From the NCBI RefSeq assembly GCF_014132155.1, contig NZ_BLJQ01000014.1, forward strand, positions 1 to 37,263: DNA of 37,263 nt. Reading direction: 5' to 3'. A program made the translations under genes and the position numbers. Under the pieces are notes generated by a model. The model was not told the origin of the DNA. It made no database searches and saw only the letters and a list, made by a program, of their open reading frames with translations. Below are positions 28,218 through 35,615 of the stretch, piece after piece; within the stretch, counting starts at the first letter, position 1, and the number at the start of each line of letters is the position of its first letter. Origin of the DNA: Gluconobacter sp. Gdi. Lineage in GTDB: Bacteria > Pseudomonadota > Alphaproteobacteria > Acetobacterales > Acetobacteraceae.

Positions 28218-29135
28218 CTATCGTATGTTCTTTGGTGATCGTCTCGAAACCGGACTGGCACTAGGGGAGAGAGTGACCCCGTCTTCGTCAATACCGACTT
28301 TAGCTTCTGGATAAATTGCTAGTGCGATTTGCAACGCATCTCTGAAGCGTATTTTGAAGTTTCGCATGTGAGTATAGCTAGCACCAAACTGGGCTTTCAG
28401 CGCGGGCCAAGATACCTTTTGGACAGTAACTCTTTCGTGCAATCGATATACAAGCCAGAAATAGATATCGAGAGCCTGCGAGTTGTTAGAAATTGCCCGA
28501 ATAGCAGATTCTTGGAGCGGGACAGGGTGACGCTTCAGCTGATCGAAAAAGCTCTCAGAAAGACGAACGGTTTCCAAAAGTGCACCGTCGTGTTCGTCGG
28601 TGAATAGTGCTGTATCGACTATGTTCTGGTTTATAAGGCCAATTTTATTCCCTTCTTTAATTTCGAACGTCATTCGACACCGCGAAATTCTAGTAGCTTG
28701 TTCCTTAACGTCTCTCATCGATTTTCCTCCAATAGGGACGTTAAGCCGTTTCAGCCAGCTTCTGAGAGATTTTCCTAATTCAATTTCGCGACTATTTGTT
28801 TTGATTGCTTCTGTTTGCAAGAAGAGAAGGATTAATCTTGCTCGAGAGCCATATGGCACGCCAATTCGAGCTGGTACTCCATCGCGTTTTACGGAGCCCG
28901 GCTCTACCATCAAGCGAACGTAGCTGGTTTCGAGGAGCCATATTTGGTCGTCGTCTAGACGACGGTGAGGTAGGCCCGTCTGGCACCACCCTGAATATAA
29001 AAATCCAAGAGAAGGATCTTCATCGCTCAAAAATTCTAGAGCTGCGTCCAAGGCCCGCCGTTCTGCGTCGCTTGAAGTAAGATCAAGCGCGCCTTGGCGA
29101 CCATAGGCCTCGATACGTTTATGTATATCGCTCAT
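28218..29135 (-). CDS. repA: Plasmid replication initiator RepA
   Basis: A 305-residue replication initiator of the RepA family common on alphaproteobacterial plasmids. Features include DDQIWLLETSYVRLMV, GVPYGSRARLILLFLQTEAI (winged-helix-like), SREIELGKSLRSWLKRLN with GGKSMRDVKEQATRISRC, and the second winged-helix-like part around NNSQALDIYFWLVYRLH and VSWPALKAQFGASY. The start at ATG 29135 has only a weak ribosome site, as often seen for copy-controlled initiators. Iterons GTGGACTTTTGGTGCA occur upstream (29173, 29241, and inverted 29383) and downstream (28174), so RepA probably binds them to open the origin. It is transcribed in the same direction as parAB, which follows after 183 bases with a candidate parS between. 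Confidence 0.88.
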   Translation of the reverse strand: MSDIHKRIEAYGRQGALDLTSSDAERRALDAALEFLSDEDPSLGFLYSGWCQTGLPHRRLDDDQIWLLETSYVRLMVEPGSVKRDGVPARIGVPYGSRARLILLFLQTEAIKTNSREIELGKSLRSWLKRLNVPIGGKSMRDVKEQATRISRCRMTFEIKEGNKIGLINQNIVDTALFTDEHDGALLETVRLSESFFDQLKRHPVPLQESAIRAISNNSQALDIYFWLVYRLHERVTVQKVSWPALKAQFGASYTHMRNFKIRFRDALQIALAIYPEAKVGIDEDGVTLSPSASPVSRRSPKNIR

Positions 29136-29172
29136 AAGATTACGTTAGACGAATTTACGGGAGGATGTCTCC

Positions 29173-29398
29173 GTGGACTTTTGGTGCAGCTTTAATTGCA
29201 TTAGCGATCGCGTTTCGAAATCTAAGGTACGAAATTAACTGCGGACTTTTGTTGCGCAACAACTAGGGATTATTAGTAAGATATATATTAGTATGTGCAC
29301 CAAGATCCCACGGGATAACTTTCGGCAATGAGGAGAAACTCACATTCCCTGTTTGCCTTAGCGAAACAAGAGTCCACACGTATGCACCAAAAGTCCAC
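29173..29398. other. Putative origin of replication with iterons
   Basis: This stretch directly upstream of repA holds GTGGACTTTTGGTGCA at 29173-29188, a variant GCGGACTTTTGTTGCG at 29241-29256, and an inverted exact copy at 29383-29398. An AT-rich segment around 29263-29296 (TATATATTAG) between them could be the melting region. I saw no clear DnaA box. This 283-bp gene-free region between repA and the recombinase gene is the best origin candidate. Confidence 0.7.
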
Positions 29399-29418
29399 GA
29401 GGATTTGGGGAAAACGTT

Positions 29419-30867
29419 TTAAAACCGGGTCCGCCCAGGATGTTTGGTCATGGCATCCTCAACCTCGATGTATTTCTCCACGACGCCAAAGGTCTGATGG
29501 CGGGAGAAACGTTTGAGCGAGACCAGATCCGTGCCATCCCGCGCGCCTGTCGTGATCGCTCCGCGTCTCAGACTGTGTCCGCTGAAATCCCCGTTCAGTC
29601 CCGCATCCGTGCAGCGCTTCTGGATGATCCGGGCTACAGACCGGTCAGACAGCGCTTCAGTGCCCATGGAGGGCAGAGCAGGGGGCTCACCGGGCTCGGA
29701 CGCCGGCGGGAGCCACACGCGTCGGAAAACGGGTCCCTTGGCGTCGTTCAGTCTGGCCGCGCGTATCCAGGCCTCGTAAGCGCGGACCGGGCAGAGACCG
29801 GTAATCCCCCTCGGGATCGCCACCTCGACCCCCTGACTGGTGCGATCGCCCTTTGAACGGTCCAGCCGGATACGCATCCCGTCATCATCCAGCGCCACGT
29901 TCTCCAGGCACAGCGCGGCCACTTCGGACCGCCGCAGCGCGCCGGCAAAGCCAAGCAGAAGAATGGCCTTGTCGCGGACGCCCACAAGCTCGGTGGTATC
30001 GATCTGTTCAATGACCTCGCTCAACAGATCCCAGGTCAGCCCCTTGACCTGACGGGATGTGCTTCCCGTCGACGTCCTGCGAATACCCGCAACAGTTTCG
30101 GAGACCAGAGCATGGGAGGTCGGGACGGGAACCTGGGCGATATGGTGCAGATAGCGCAGTGCGGCGCGGTGAAGGTCGACCGTTGCGGGTCGCTTCTTCT
30201 GCAGCGCAAGATCAGCCAGGTAGGCGGCAACATCCTCGCTGCGGGCGGGCAGGGCAGGGAGCCCATGCCCTGCCGCCCATGTGCACCAGGAGCGCACGAC
30301 TGACCGGTAGGTGCGCCGTGTGTTCACTGCCTTCGCCGCCCGGGAATAGGTCTTCGAGGCGCGCTCCGCCGTCACCAGCGTCCCGTCATAGTCAGGCAGG
30401 GCCTCGTCGGTCAGCGCGTCGAACCATTGCAGGACGGCGGAAGACTGCTGGCCCAGAGGAGAGGCCAGAGGCACCAGCGTGACGGCCGGAGAGCCCGTTT
30501 TGCGCCGCTTGGCCGCTTTCGGCTTGAACCAGGCGACGAAGACAGGATCGGGCTCGAGATCCAGAGCGATCGCCAAGTCGTGCCCGGAGGGCAGGGTGGT
30601 CACATGGGCACTGGCGATCGCCAGAGCGTCTTCAGCCGTCTCCAAATTGGTGGACACGACCGTGTCCTCGGCAAATTCGTTATGCCGGTATTCGATGCCG
30701 CGAATGACCAGAGACAGGCGAGGGGAGAAGCGACCGGTCGACAGGAGCGCTACAGAGTCTTCCAGACTGCCGGCAGGAAGCTGTTGCCGGGTCTTCTGGT
30801 CCAGCCGGTCCAGGAGGGCCTCACGGGCTGCGTTTGCAGAGCCTGCAATGTGAATATGGCTGAGCAT
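29419..30867 (-). CDS. Tyrosine recombinase/integrase
   Basis: A 482-residue tyrosine recombinase. The ATG at 30867 follows ACGGAGGTTTTT, an excellent ribosome site. The first 170 residues are an extra N-terminal domain of unknown role. A core-binding domain follows (KAVNTRRTYRSVVRSWCTWA...ALRYLHHIAQ). The catalytic residues are all visible: Arg in AGALRRSEVA (about 312), Lys in DRSKGDRT (about 339), HSLRR (His 431, Arg 434), His in SRHQTF (about 457) and the nucleophile Tyr in VEKYIEV (about 466). It may resolve plasmid multimers or act as a resident integrase. It lies directly beside the origin, facing it, which favours a resolvase role; no matching recombination site was identified. Confidence 0.88.
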   Translation of the reverse strand: MLSHIHIAGSANAAREALLDRLDQKTRQQLPAGSLEDSVALLSTGRFSPRLSLVIRGIEYRHNEFAEDTVVSTNLETAEDALAIASAHVTTLPSGHDLAIALDLEPDPVFVAWFKPKAAKRRKTGSPAVTLVPLASPLGQQSSAVLQWFDALTDEALPDYDGTLVTAERASKTYSRAAKAVNTRRTYRSVVRSWCTWAAGHGLPALPARSEDVAAYLADLALQKKRPATVDLHRAALRYLHHIAQVPVPTSHALVSETVAGIRRTSTGSTSRQVKGLTWDLLSEVIEQIDTTELVGVRDKAILLLGFAGALRRSEVAALCLENVALDDDGMRIRLDRSKGDRTSQGVEVAIPRGITGLCPVRAYEAWIRAARLNDAKGPVFRRVWLPPASEPGEPPALPSMGTEALSDRSVARIIQKRCTDAGLNGDFSGHSLRRGAITTGARDGTDLVSLKRFSRHQTFGVVEKYIEVEDAMTKHPGRTRF

Positions 30868-30941
30868 AAAAACCTCCGTGAAACCTGAACCCGGCTTCTG
30901 ATAGCACAAAGCCGGGGTCAGAGCAGGGCGCCCAAAACGGC

Positions 30942-31235
30942 TCAGCGTGCGGGTGTGGACTTTTGCTGCAATGCGTATGCAAGCCGGTGACGGAGCGCAC
31001 CGCTGTCACCGAGGAAGAGAAAGCCTGTGCTGACGCCATGCGCCAATTTCAGACGATACAGCGCATAAGGCGAGGGGTAGCTGTCTCCGGCCATCCAGTT
31101 CCGAAGCCCCTGCTTTGCAACACCCATAACAGTGGCGGCATCAACATAGGGCAGGGGAAGGGCATCAAGGACTTGCCGCAGCCGCTGACCGACATGTCGT
31201 TGATGATCGGACTGAGGTTCGAGAGACGGGTTCAT
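30942..31235 (-). CDS. XRE-like helix-turn-helix protein
   Basis: A 97-residue protein from ATG 31235 (MNPSLEPQ); an upstream TTG at 31298 would lengthen it without a better ribosome site. The core LPYVDAATVMGVAKQGLRNWMAGDSYPSPYALYRLKLAHGV is a helix-turn-helix of the bacteriophage-repressor kind, with recognition helix GVAKQGLRNWMAG. The following STGFLFLGD is a frequent ending in such small regulators. Its last codons contain an iteron-like sequence (30955-30970), so coding and replication signals may overlap. It precedes the recombinase gene on the same strand and may regulate it. Confidence 0.68.
   Translation of the reverse strand: MNPSLEPQSDHQRHVGQRLRQVLDALPLPYVDAATVMGVAKQGLRNWMAGDSYPSPYALYRLKLAHGVSTGFLFLGDSGALRHRLAYALQQKSTPAR
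30955..30970 (+). repeat. Iteron-like sequence inside a gene end
   Basis: GTGGACTTTTGCTGCA differs from the iteron at 29173 by one base in 16. It lies inside the 3' end of the XRE-like gene, about 75 bases before the recombinase start. It may let RepA affect recombinase expression, or it may be a leftover of an earlier origin. Confidence 0.5.
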
Positions 31236-31329
31236 ACCCGCAAGCTTATGCCGTTCCACCTTAATCTGCCAGTGAACACAGGAACAAACACTGTCCAACG
31301 TAGACCGGAATTGTGTTAACGAAGACTGA

Positions 31330-31776
31330 ATGCCGATCCGACCGGAACTGAAGCCGCTTTACCCTTCCAACTGGCCCGAGCTGAGCCGACAGGTGAGGTT
31401 CGAGCGGGCAGGGGGTGTCTGTCAGCGCTGTGGTCGGCCGCATGGGCATTACCTTCAGGTGCTGCCGGGTGGCCAATGGAAGCATCCGCACACGGGGCAC
31501 TGGTTCAATGGTCGGGGCAGGCGGGTCTCACCTCCGGACCTGATCGAGCTTCTGCAGGTGCGCCAGACGAGAGTGTCCCTGGCAGCGGCTCATCTGAATC
31601 ACGACCCCACCAGCAACCGGCTGCGCAATCTGCGTGCGCTCTGTCAGCGCTGCCATCTGCTGCACGATCGGATATATCATCTGGCGCAACGACGTCTGAC
31701 ATTGCGCCGGCGTCTGGCGCTCGGGGATCTGTTTGAAGGGCTATATCGGGCCGGGGTCACACGCCTGGGGCTATAG
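31330..31776 (+). CDS. HNH endonuclease family protein
   Basis: A 148-residue HNH protein. The first zinc pair is C31-x2-C34 in CQRCGRPHG; after a spacer with several His and Trp comes AAHLNHDPTSNRLRNLRALC with H88/H91, then CQRCHLLHDR with C105, C108, H109 and H112. This gives a complete HNH-plus-zinc pattern as in small phage- and plasmid-encoded endonucleases. The C-terminal 30 residues are basic and helical (LAQRRLTLRRRLALGDLF). It starts with ATG 31330; the ribosome site (GAAGACTGA) is weak. It is divergent from the XRE-like gene. Unlike the HNH protein at 9348 it has no extra domain, so the two are not recent copies. Confidence 0.85.
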   Translation: MPIRPELKPLYPSNWPELSRQVRFERAGGVCQRCGRPHGHYLQVLPGGQWKHPHTGHWFNGRGRRVSPPDLIELLQVRQTRVSLAAAHLNHDPTSNRLRNLRALCQRCHLLHDRIYHLAQRRLTLRRRLALGDLFEGLYRAGVTRLGL

Positions 31777-31890
31777 AAAACCCCGATGGCGTGTCATCCG
31801 GCCTTCTGAGTGTCAGATCAGGCGGCGGCCTCGAACGTGACGTTCGCGCTCGAAAGGCGAGGTTAGCGGCGGATCACACCTTCTGGGCTT

Positions 31891-32179
31891 TCTGCATGCA
31901 CCAGGATCGTGTCGTGTCCTTCCTTGAGGAACGTCTCCAGAGCGGAACTGGCTGGAGAACTACGTGCTACCCGAATTTTCGAAGCGGGTGCTTTCCGTCG
32001 ATCTGGCGGTCACCTGCCGCTGCGCTCAACTGCATGTTCCGGATCCGGGATCGGAGCGCGATATCCTCATCGCCGCGACCAGCCTGGTGCATGGCATGAC
32101 TGTTGTGACACGGAACACGAATGACTTTCGGCATTCCGGAGTGCCACTCCTCGCCCCATGGAAAGCACACCATGACTGA
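31891..32179 (+). pseudogene. VapC-type PIN toxin relic (frameshifted)
   Basis: The C-terminal part of a VapC ribonuclease toxin is readable from NWLENYVLPEFSKRV through LHVPDPGSERDILIAATSLV and MTVVTRNTNDF to the stop at 32179; the acidic N-D-F end is the metal-site Asp of PIN domains. Upstream the frame is broken: VVSFLEERL is readable in another frame to about 31945, a stop lies in the later frame, and the first half of the domain with its catalytic Asp is missing. No VapB antitoxin is seen. It cannot encode a working toxin. Its stop overlaps the start of the next gene. Confidence 0.7.
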
Positions 32180-32465
32180 TCCCCGGCAAGACTGCAGCCT
32201 AGACGATTGTGAAGCTCTGTTCGTCAAGGGACTGAGGCAGTTCGTGGACGCCTGCGCGTATATCAATGCCGCACTTCCGGACGAAACGGGAGACGCCCGC
32301 TGGATAGTAACGATGCATCGTCTTGCAGCGAGCGCTGCTGAGGCAGCGGAGAACCTTGAAAATCCCTCCGCAAATGAGATTGTCCTATGGGCAGATGAGA
32401 CAATGAAAGTCAGAGATGGGGGGGGGGAAAGCGGAATGTCAGAATTTTTTCCAAGATTGGTGTAA
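32172..32465 (+). CDS. Small hypothetical protein with poly-G tract
   Basis: A 97-residue helical acidic protein from ATG 32172, which overlaps the stop of the vapC relic; GGAAAG lies six bases before it. It contains CEALFVKGLRQFVDACAYIN and HRLAASAAEAAENLEN helices. No family known. Near the 3' end a run of ten G (32418-32427) encodes the GGG of VRDGGGESG; slippage there would change the last residues. The stop lies 18 bases before the IS481 element, so the original C-terminus may have been altered. Confidence 0.5.
   Translation: MTDPRQDCSLDDCEALFVKGLRQFVDACAYINAALPDETGDARWIVTMHRLAASAAEAAENLENPSANEIVLWADETMKVRDGGGESGMSEFFPRLV
32418..32427 (+). repeat. Ten-G homopolymer
   Basis: Ten consecutive G inside the 3' part of the gene at 32172-32465. 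Runs of this length are prone to slippage during replication and also to sequencing error, so the reading frame after it is uncertain. Confidence 0.85.
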
Positions 32466-32482
32466 AGTAGACATATATCTAG

Positions 32483-33442
32483 TTAGGTGTTTAGTCCCGT
32501 GGTTTGATGGGTTGGATTGATGATGAATCTTTCCGGCTCTGAAGTCCAGATTTTGCAGACGTATTCGTAAGGGGTAAGGCCACTGAGGGTCTTGAGTCTT
32601 CGCCCGAAATTATAGGCTGCCATGAAGTCGTTGAGGTGTGTCCTCAACTGCTCATGACTGTCGTAATGGAAGCGTTTGACGGTTGCTTCCTTGATTGTCC
32701 GGTTCATCCGCTCGACCTGACCGTTCGTCCAGGGATGATTGGGTTTCGTCAGACGATGTTCGATCCCGTGAGCTTCGCAGATCATGTCGAAGCGCATGGG
32801 GCGAGACCAGGCCATATTGCGGTTACGGGGCTGATCAGCGAACTGGATGCCGTTATCGGTCAGAATGGTGTGGATCCGGTAAGGGATGATGCTCAGGAGA
32901 TGTTCGAGGAATTCCCAGGCTGTCTTCCGATCAGCTTTCCCGACGAGTTGTGTGACAGCGAATTTGCTTGTCCGGTCGATAGCAACGAAGAGGTGCAGCT
33001 TGCCCTCAGCAGTCTGTACTTCGGCAATATCGATGTGAAAAAAACCTATGGGATAGCGTTTGAAGCGCTGGCGTTTGGGCTTGTCTCCTTCGATGTCCGG
33101 CAACCGGGATATCCCGTGGCGCTGAAGGCAGCGATGCAGAGCCGAGCGTGTCAGATGAGGGATGCTGGCCTGCAGGGCATAAAGACAGTCATCCAGCGGC
33201 AGTAAAGTATGCCGGCGAAACGCCAAGATCATCGCTTCGTCCGTCTCGGACAGGACCGTTGAGCGCGGCTCTTTAGGACCTGTCTTCTGATCCTCAACCG
33301 TTTGACGCTTTCGCCATTTTGCAACTGTTTTCGGGTTGATCCCGAACTCCTCGCTCAGCGTCGCGAGCGAAGCCTGCGATCGCTGTAGTGCTGCTCGCAC
33401 GGCGTGCGTGGTCGTGGCGCTGCCATGACGTATCTGTCCCAT
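32483..33442 (-). CDS. IS481-family transposase
   Basis: A 319-residue DDE transposase of the IS481 group. The N-terminal helix-turn-helix is QASLATLSEEFGINPKTVAKW. The catalytic core has Asp in FFHIDIAEVQ, Asp in ILTDNGIQF and Glu in WTNGQVERMNRT, followed by the usual LNDFMAAYNFGRRLKTLSG and LTPYEYV. It starts with ATG 33442 after GGAAGGAAGCCTT. The stop codon TAA is completed by one base outside the terminal repeat. It looks intact and of normal length, so the element may be active. Confidence 0.93.
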   Translation of the reverse strand: MGQIRHGSATTTHAVRAALQRSQASLATLSEEFGINPKTVAKWRKRQTVEDQKTGPKEPRSTVLSETDEAMILAFRRHTLLPLDDCLYALQASIPHLTRSALHRCLQRHGISRLPDIEGDKPKRQRFKRYPIGFFHIDIAEVQTAEGKLHLFVAIDRTSKFAVTQLVGKADRKTAWEFLEHLLSIIPYRIHTILTDNGIQFADQPRNRNMAWSRPMRFDMICEAHGIEHRLTKPNHPWTNGQVERMNRTIKEATVKRFHYDSHEQLRTHLNDFMAAYNFGRRLKTLSGLTPYEYVCKIWTSEPERFIINPTHQTTGLNT

Positions 33443-33502
33443 AAGGCTTCCTTCCACTCGCGTGAAATTAATACCCCATCAAATCCCGGGACTAAACACC
33501 TA
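32484..33502 (-). mobile_element. IS481-family insertion sequence (about 1.02 kb)
   Basis: Terminal inverted repeats TAGGTGTTTAGTCCCG (32484-32499) and CGGGACTAAACACCTA (33487-33502) are perfect over 16 bp, with further matches to about 28 bp (TTTGATGGG). It contains a single transposase gene on the minus strand. No clear target duplication: the left flank is CTAGT and the right flank GGTCA. If the true ends lie three bases inside, TTAG and CTAG would be near-matching flanks. Confidence 0.88.
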
Positions 33503-33926
33503 GGTCAACTTGTTGCGAGAACACACTGAGCAGATGTATTCAATTGGCATGCAGCGGTTTGGCCGTAACTGCTCACGGGGTTGGCTGAAGCGAGGTTTTG
33601 TCCTGAAGTGGCAACAATCATGAATGTTGCCTTATCAATATGTTACCTTCGAGCCAGACGCGGCCCGACGCCCGACTGGGGTCCGTCTCCGCCAACCCCG
33701 TGAGCAGGTACGTTTGGCCAACGCAAAAACAGTCAAAAATTTCAGCGCAACGGTGTCTTGTCCTATCCTAATAGGTTGATCGTTAATGGAGCAGGAACTA
33801 TTATTTAACTAACAAAAGCTTTGGGGTACCTCAATCATATTAGGATTAGGTATGACCGTCTACAAGACTTTTTCGAATGTCTAATGGCAATCAAAAATAC
33901 GCTGGGAAAATAAATTATATTTATTA
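33503..33926. other. Gene-free stretch with a 17-bp perfect inverted repeat
   Basis: CTGCTCACGGGGTTGGC (33569-33585) is the exact complement of 33691-33707, enclosing 105 bases. A TTTGGCC lies just outside each arm in inverted orientation, extending the symmetry loosely. No open frame of interest is inside. It may be the ends of a small non-autonomous element or a cruciform-type site. From about 33780 the sequence turns AT-rich towards the next gene. Confidence 0.5.
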
Positions 33927-35222
33927 TTAGTTTAAAACCTGAGAGAAATACTCTGATATGTTTTTTTTGTTTTTTAATAGTGAGTCCAATACGATAAATA
34001 TAAAATATTTATCCTCAAATTTCACTTCAAACGGAATTTGCGCGTCATCAATTTTAAAAGTTTTTTGTCTTATACCTTTGATCGAAGCATTCTTCCTTCT
34101 CTCCTTATACTGCTCGGTAGTATATGAGATAAATTCATGATCGAGGTGACTTATAAAGTATTCGCTGTTAATTTTTTTGAATTCTAAATGGATGACCTGT
34201 GTTATTATCCGTCCTTCGACCTGAACATCTTCATCGCACATCTCCTCGAAGGTAATACTATGAGGGTATTTTATTTCATCCTCGTTGATTTCGACCTTTA
34301 TCCAAAGCTTATCGTTGTAATTCTCGCTATCATAAAGTCTGGAGAGCGGCGGCAACGCTAGCGCGTCGAAGCTGAAGTAACTTCCAACCTCGAGCTCTTC
34401 GAGAGCGGGGACATCATCAGCCACCCCATTGATCCAGAAGGCTATCTTGCTCGCCATTTGATTTTCAAGAAGATATTCGATTGCAGAAAGAAGGTGGCGT
34501 GGAATATTTAAATACAAATACCATCCCGGAATACGGATGTCCTTTAACGTCTGGCTATCGTGAGCATTAATAATTTCCATACCATCAACAAAAGAGACCA
34601 GCTTGTAGCTGGAAAACTCTTTGTCGATCGCCATTAAATTAATTTCTTTATCCAGATATTTTTCTTTGACGATGGTCGGAAGACGATCGTCAAACATTTC
34701 ATTATTTTTTACTCTATGCATATAACTATCGTATAGTTCGCCTGCAATTCTATACGGAAAATAGAATTTTAGAACGTGCTCCCGAGCTGCTTCTTCGGAT
34801 ACATTTTTATTCCAAAAGCGATATTCTGAAACTAGGATATCGACATAGGCATTGATATCTTTTTCCTCTTGATCTTTGTAATCTTGGATAGATTCAACCA
34901 GACTTTTTTCTTCAGCGGCAGAAATTTTCTTATCAATTATATTAGTATCAACAGACGAGGACTGTGCATCTATTTTTCTTTTATTTAATATAGAGATCTC
35001 ATGTTTAATTTTTCTTTGATACACACACGTAAAGTAATTGCTAAAAGAGGCAGATTCTAAATTTACATCAATAAAATGGAATATATCATTATATAATAGA
35101 CTATCACCATTGTTAAATAAGTGATTTAGTATTCCGAGTTGAGATATTTCTCCAAATTGATATTCACTCTGCATTTTTGATAATTTGTAAAAATGACTAT
35201 CAAGATCTTGATATTGATACAT
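33927..35222 (-). CDS. AT-rich orphan protein (431 aa)
   Basis: A 431-residue protein that I do not recognise. The gene is far richer in A and T than the plasmid backbone, with many Ile, Lys, Asn, Tyr and Glu codons, indicating acquisition from another genome. The N-terminal 150 residues are charged helices, probably with a coiled-coil stretch (EEKSLVESIQDYKDQEEKD). The C-terminal half looks beta-rich with aromatic strands (VGSYFSFDALALPPL; KLWIKVEINEDEIKYPH; YFIFIVLDSLLKNKK). It has no signal peptide, membrane segment or obvious catalytic motif. It starts with ATG 35222 after ATCAAGATCTTGATATTGATAC-type sequence without a clear ribosome site. The divergent neighbour at 35616 is also an orphan; a joint role, for instance in defence, is speculation. 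Confidence 0.65.
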   Translation of the reverse strand: MYQYQDLDSHFYKLSKMQSEYQFGEISQLGILNHLFNNGDSLLYNDIFHFIDVNLESASFSNYFTCVYQRKIKHEISILNKRKIDAQSSSVDTNIIDKKISAAEEKSLVESIQDYKDQEEKDINAYVDILVSEYRFWNKNVSEEAAREHVLKFYFPYRIAGELYDSYMHRVKNNEMFDDRLPTIVKEKYLDKEINLMAIDKEFSSYKLVSFVDGMEIINAHDSQTLKDIRIPGWYLYLNIPRHLLSAIEYLLENQMASKIAFWINGVADDVPALEELEVGSYFSFDALALPPLSRLYDSENYNDKLWIKVEINEDEIKYPHSITFEEMCDEDVQVEGRIITQVIHLEFKKINSEYFISHLDHEFISYTTEQYKERRKNASIKGIRQKTFKIDDAQIPFEVKFEDKYFIFIVLDSLLKNKKNISEYFSQVLN

Positions 35223-35615
35223 GGAAATCCCTATTGTTGTGATCTAAGTGATGCTCAGCGAATTATCTAGGCACCAAACTACTCCATTTCGATATTTCGT
35301 CCTAGGCGTTTAGCGCCCCTTTTGGAAACTTGTGGATGTGCGGGCTTGGCAATCAGTTCGAAATATTTTCCAAAACTATAAAGTGAAAGGCGGACTGCTG
35401 CCTTTATAATAAACCGAATAACTCCGCATACGTCAGATTATTGTGTCAAATGCCCCGATCTGACACGCTGTTAGGCGGTTGTTTGCGAGATCCGAACAGG
35501 AGCTCCACTCGCTATCGTTCTCTGTATGCTACGAGCATGGGCACGACGTAATATTCGTTGATCATACACTTCTCCTTCATTGAGGAACGAATATGTTCAT
35601 GATAAATTACAGTCT
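35223..35615. other. Divergent intergenic region (393 bp)
   Basis: This separates the AT-rich gene (minus) from the RusA-like gene (plus) and should hold both promoters; no convincing box pair was found. Small hairpins include GGCGTTTAGCGCC near 35307. GTTAGGC (35471-35477) resembles an integron core site, but no matching partner was found. The base composition shifts from AT-rich to GC-rich across it, marking a boundary of two DNA segments. Confidence 0.4.

Noticed and set aside
35471-35477. GTTAGGC resembling an integron attC core site
   Set aside because: No matching RYYYAAC partner at attC distance and no integron integrase in the window.
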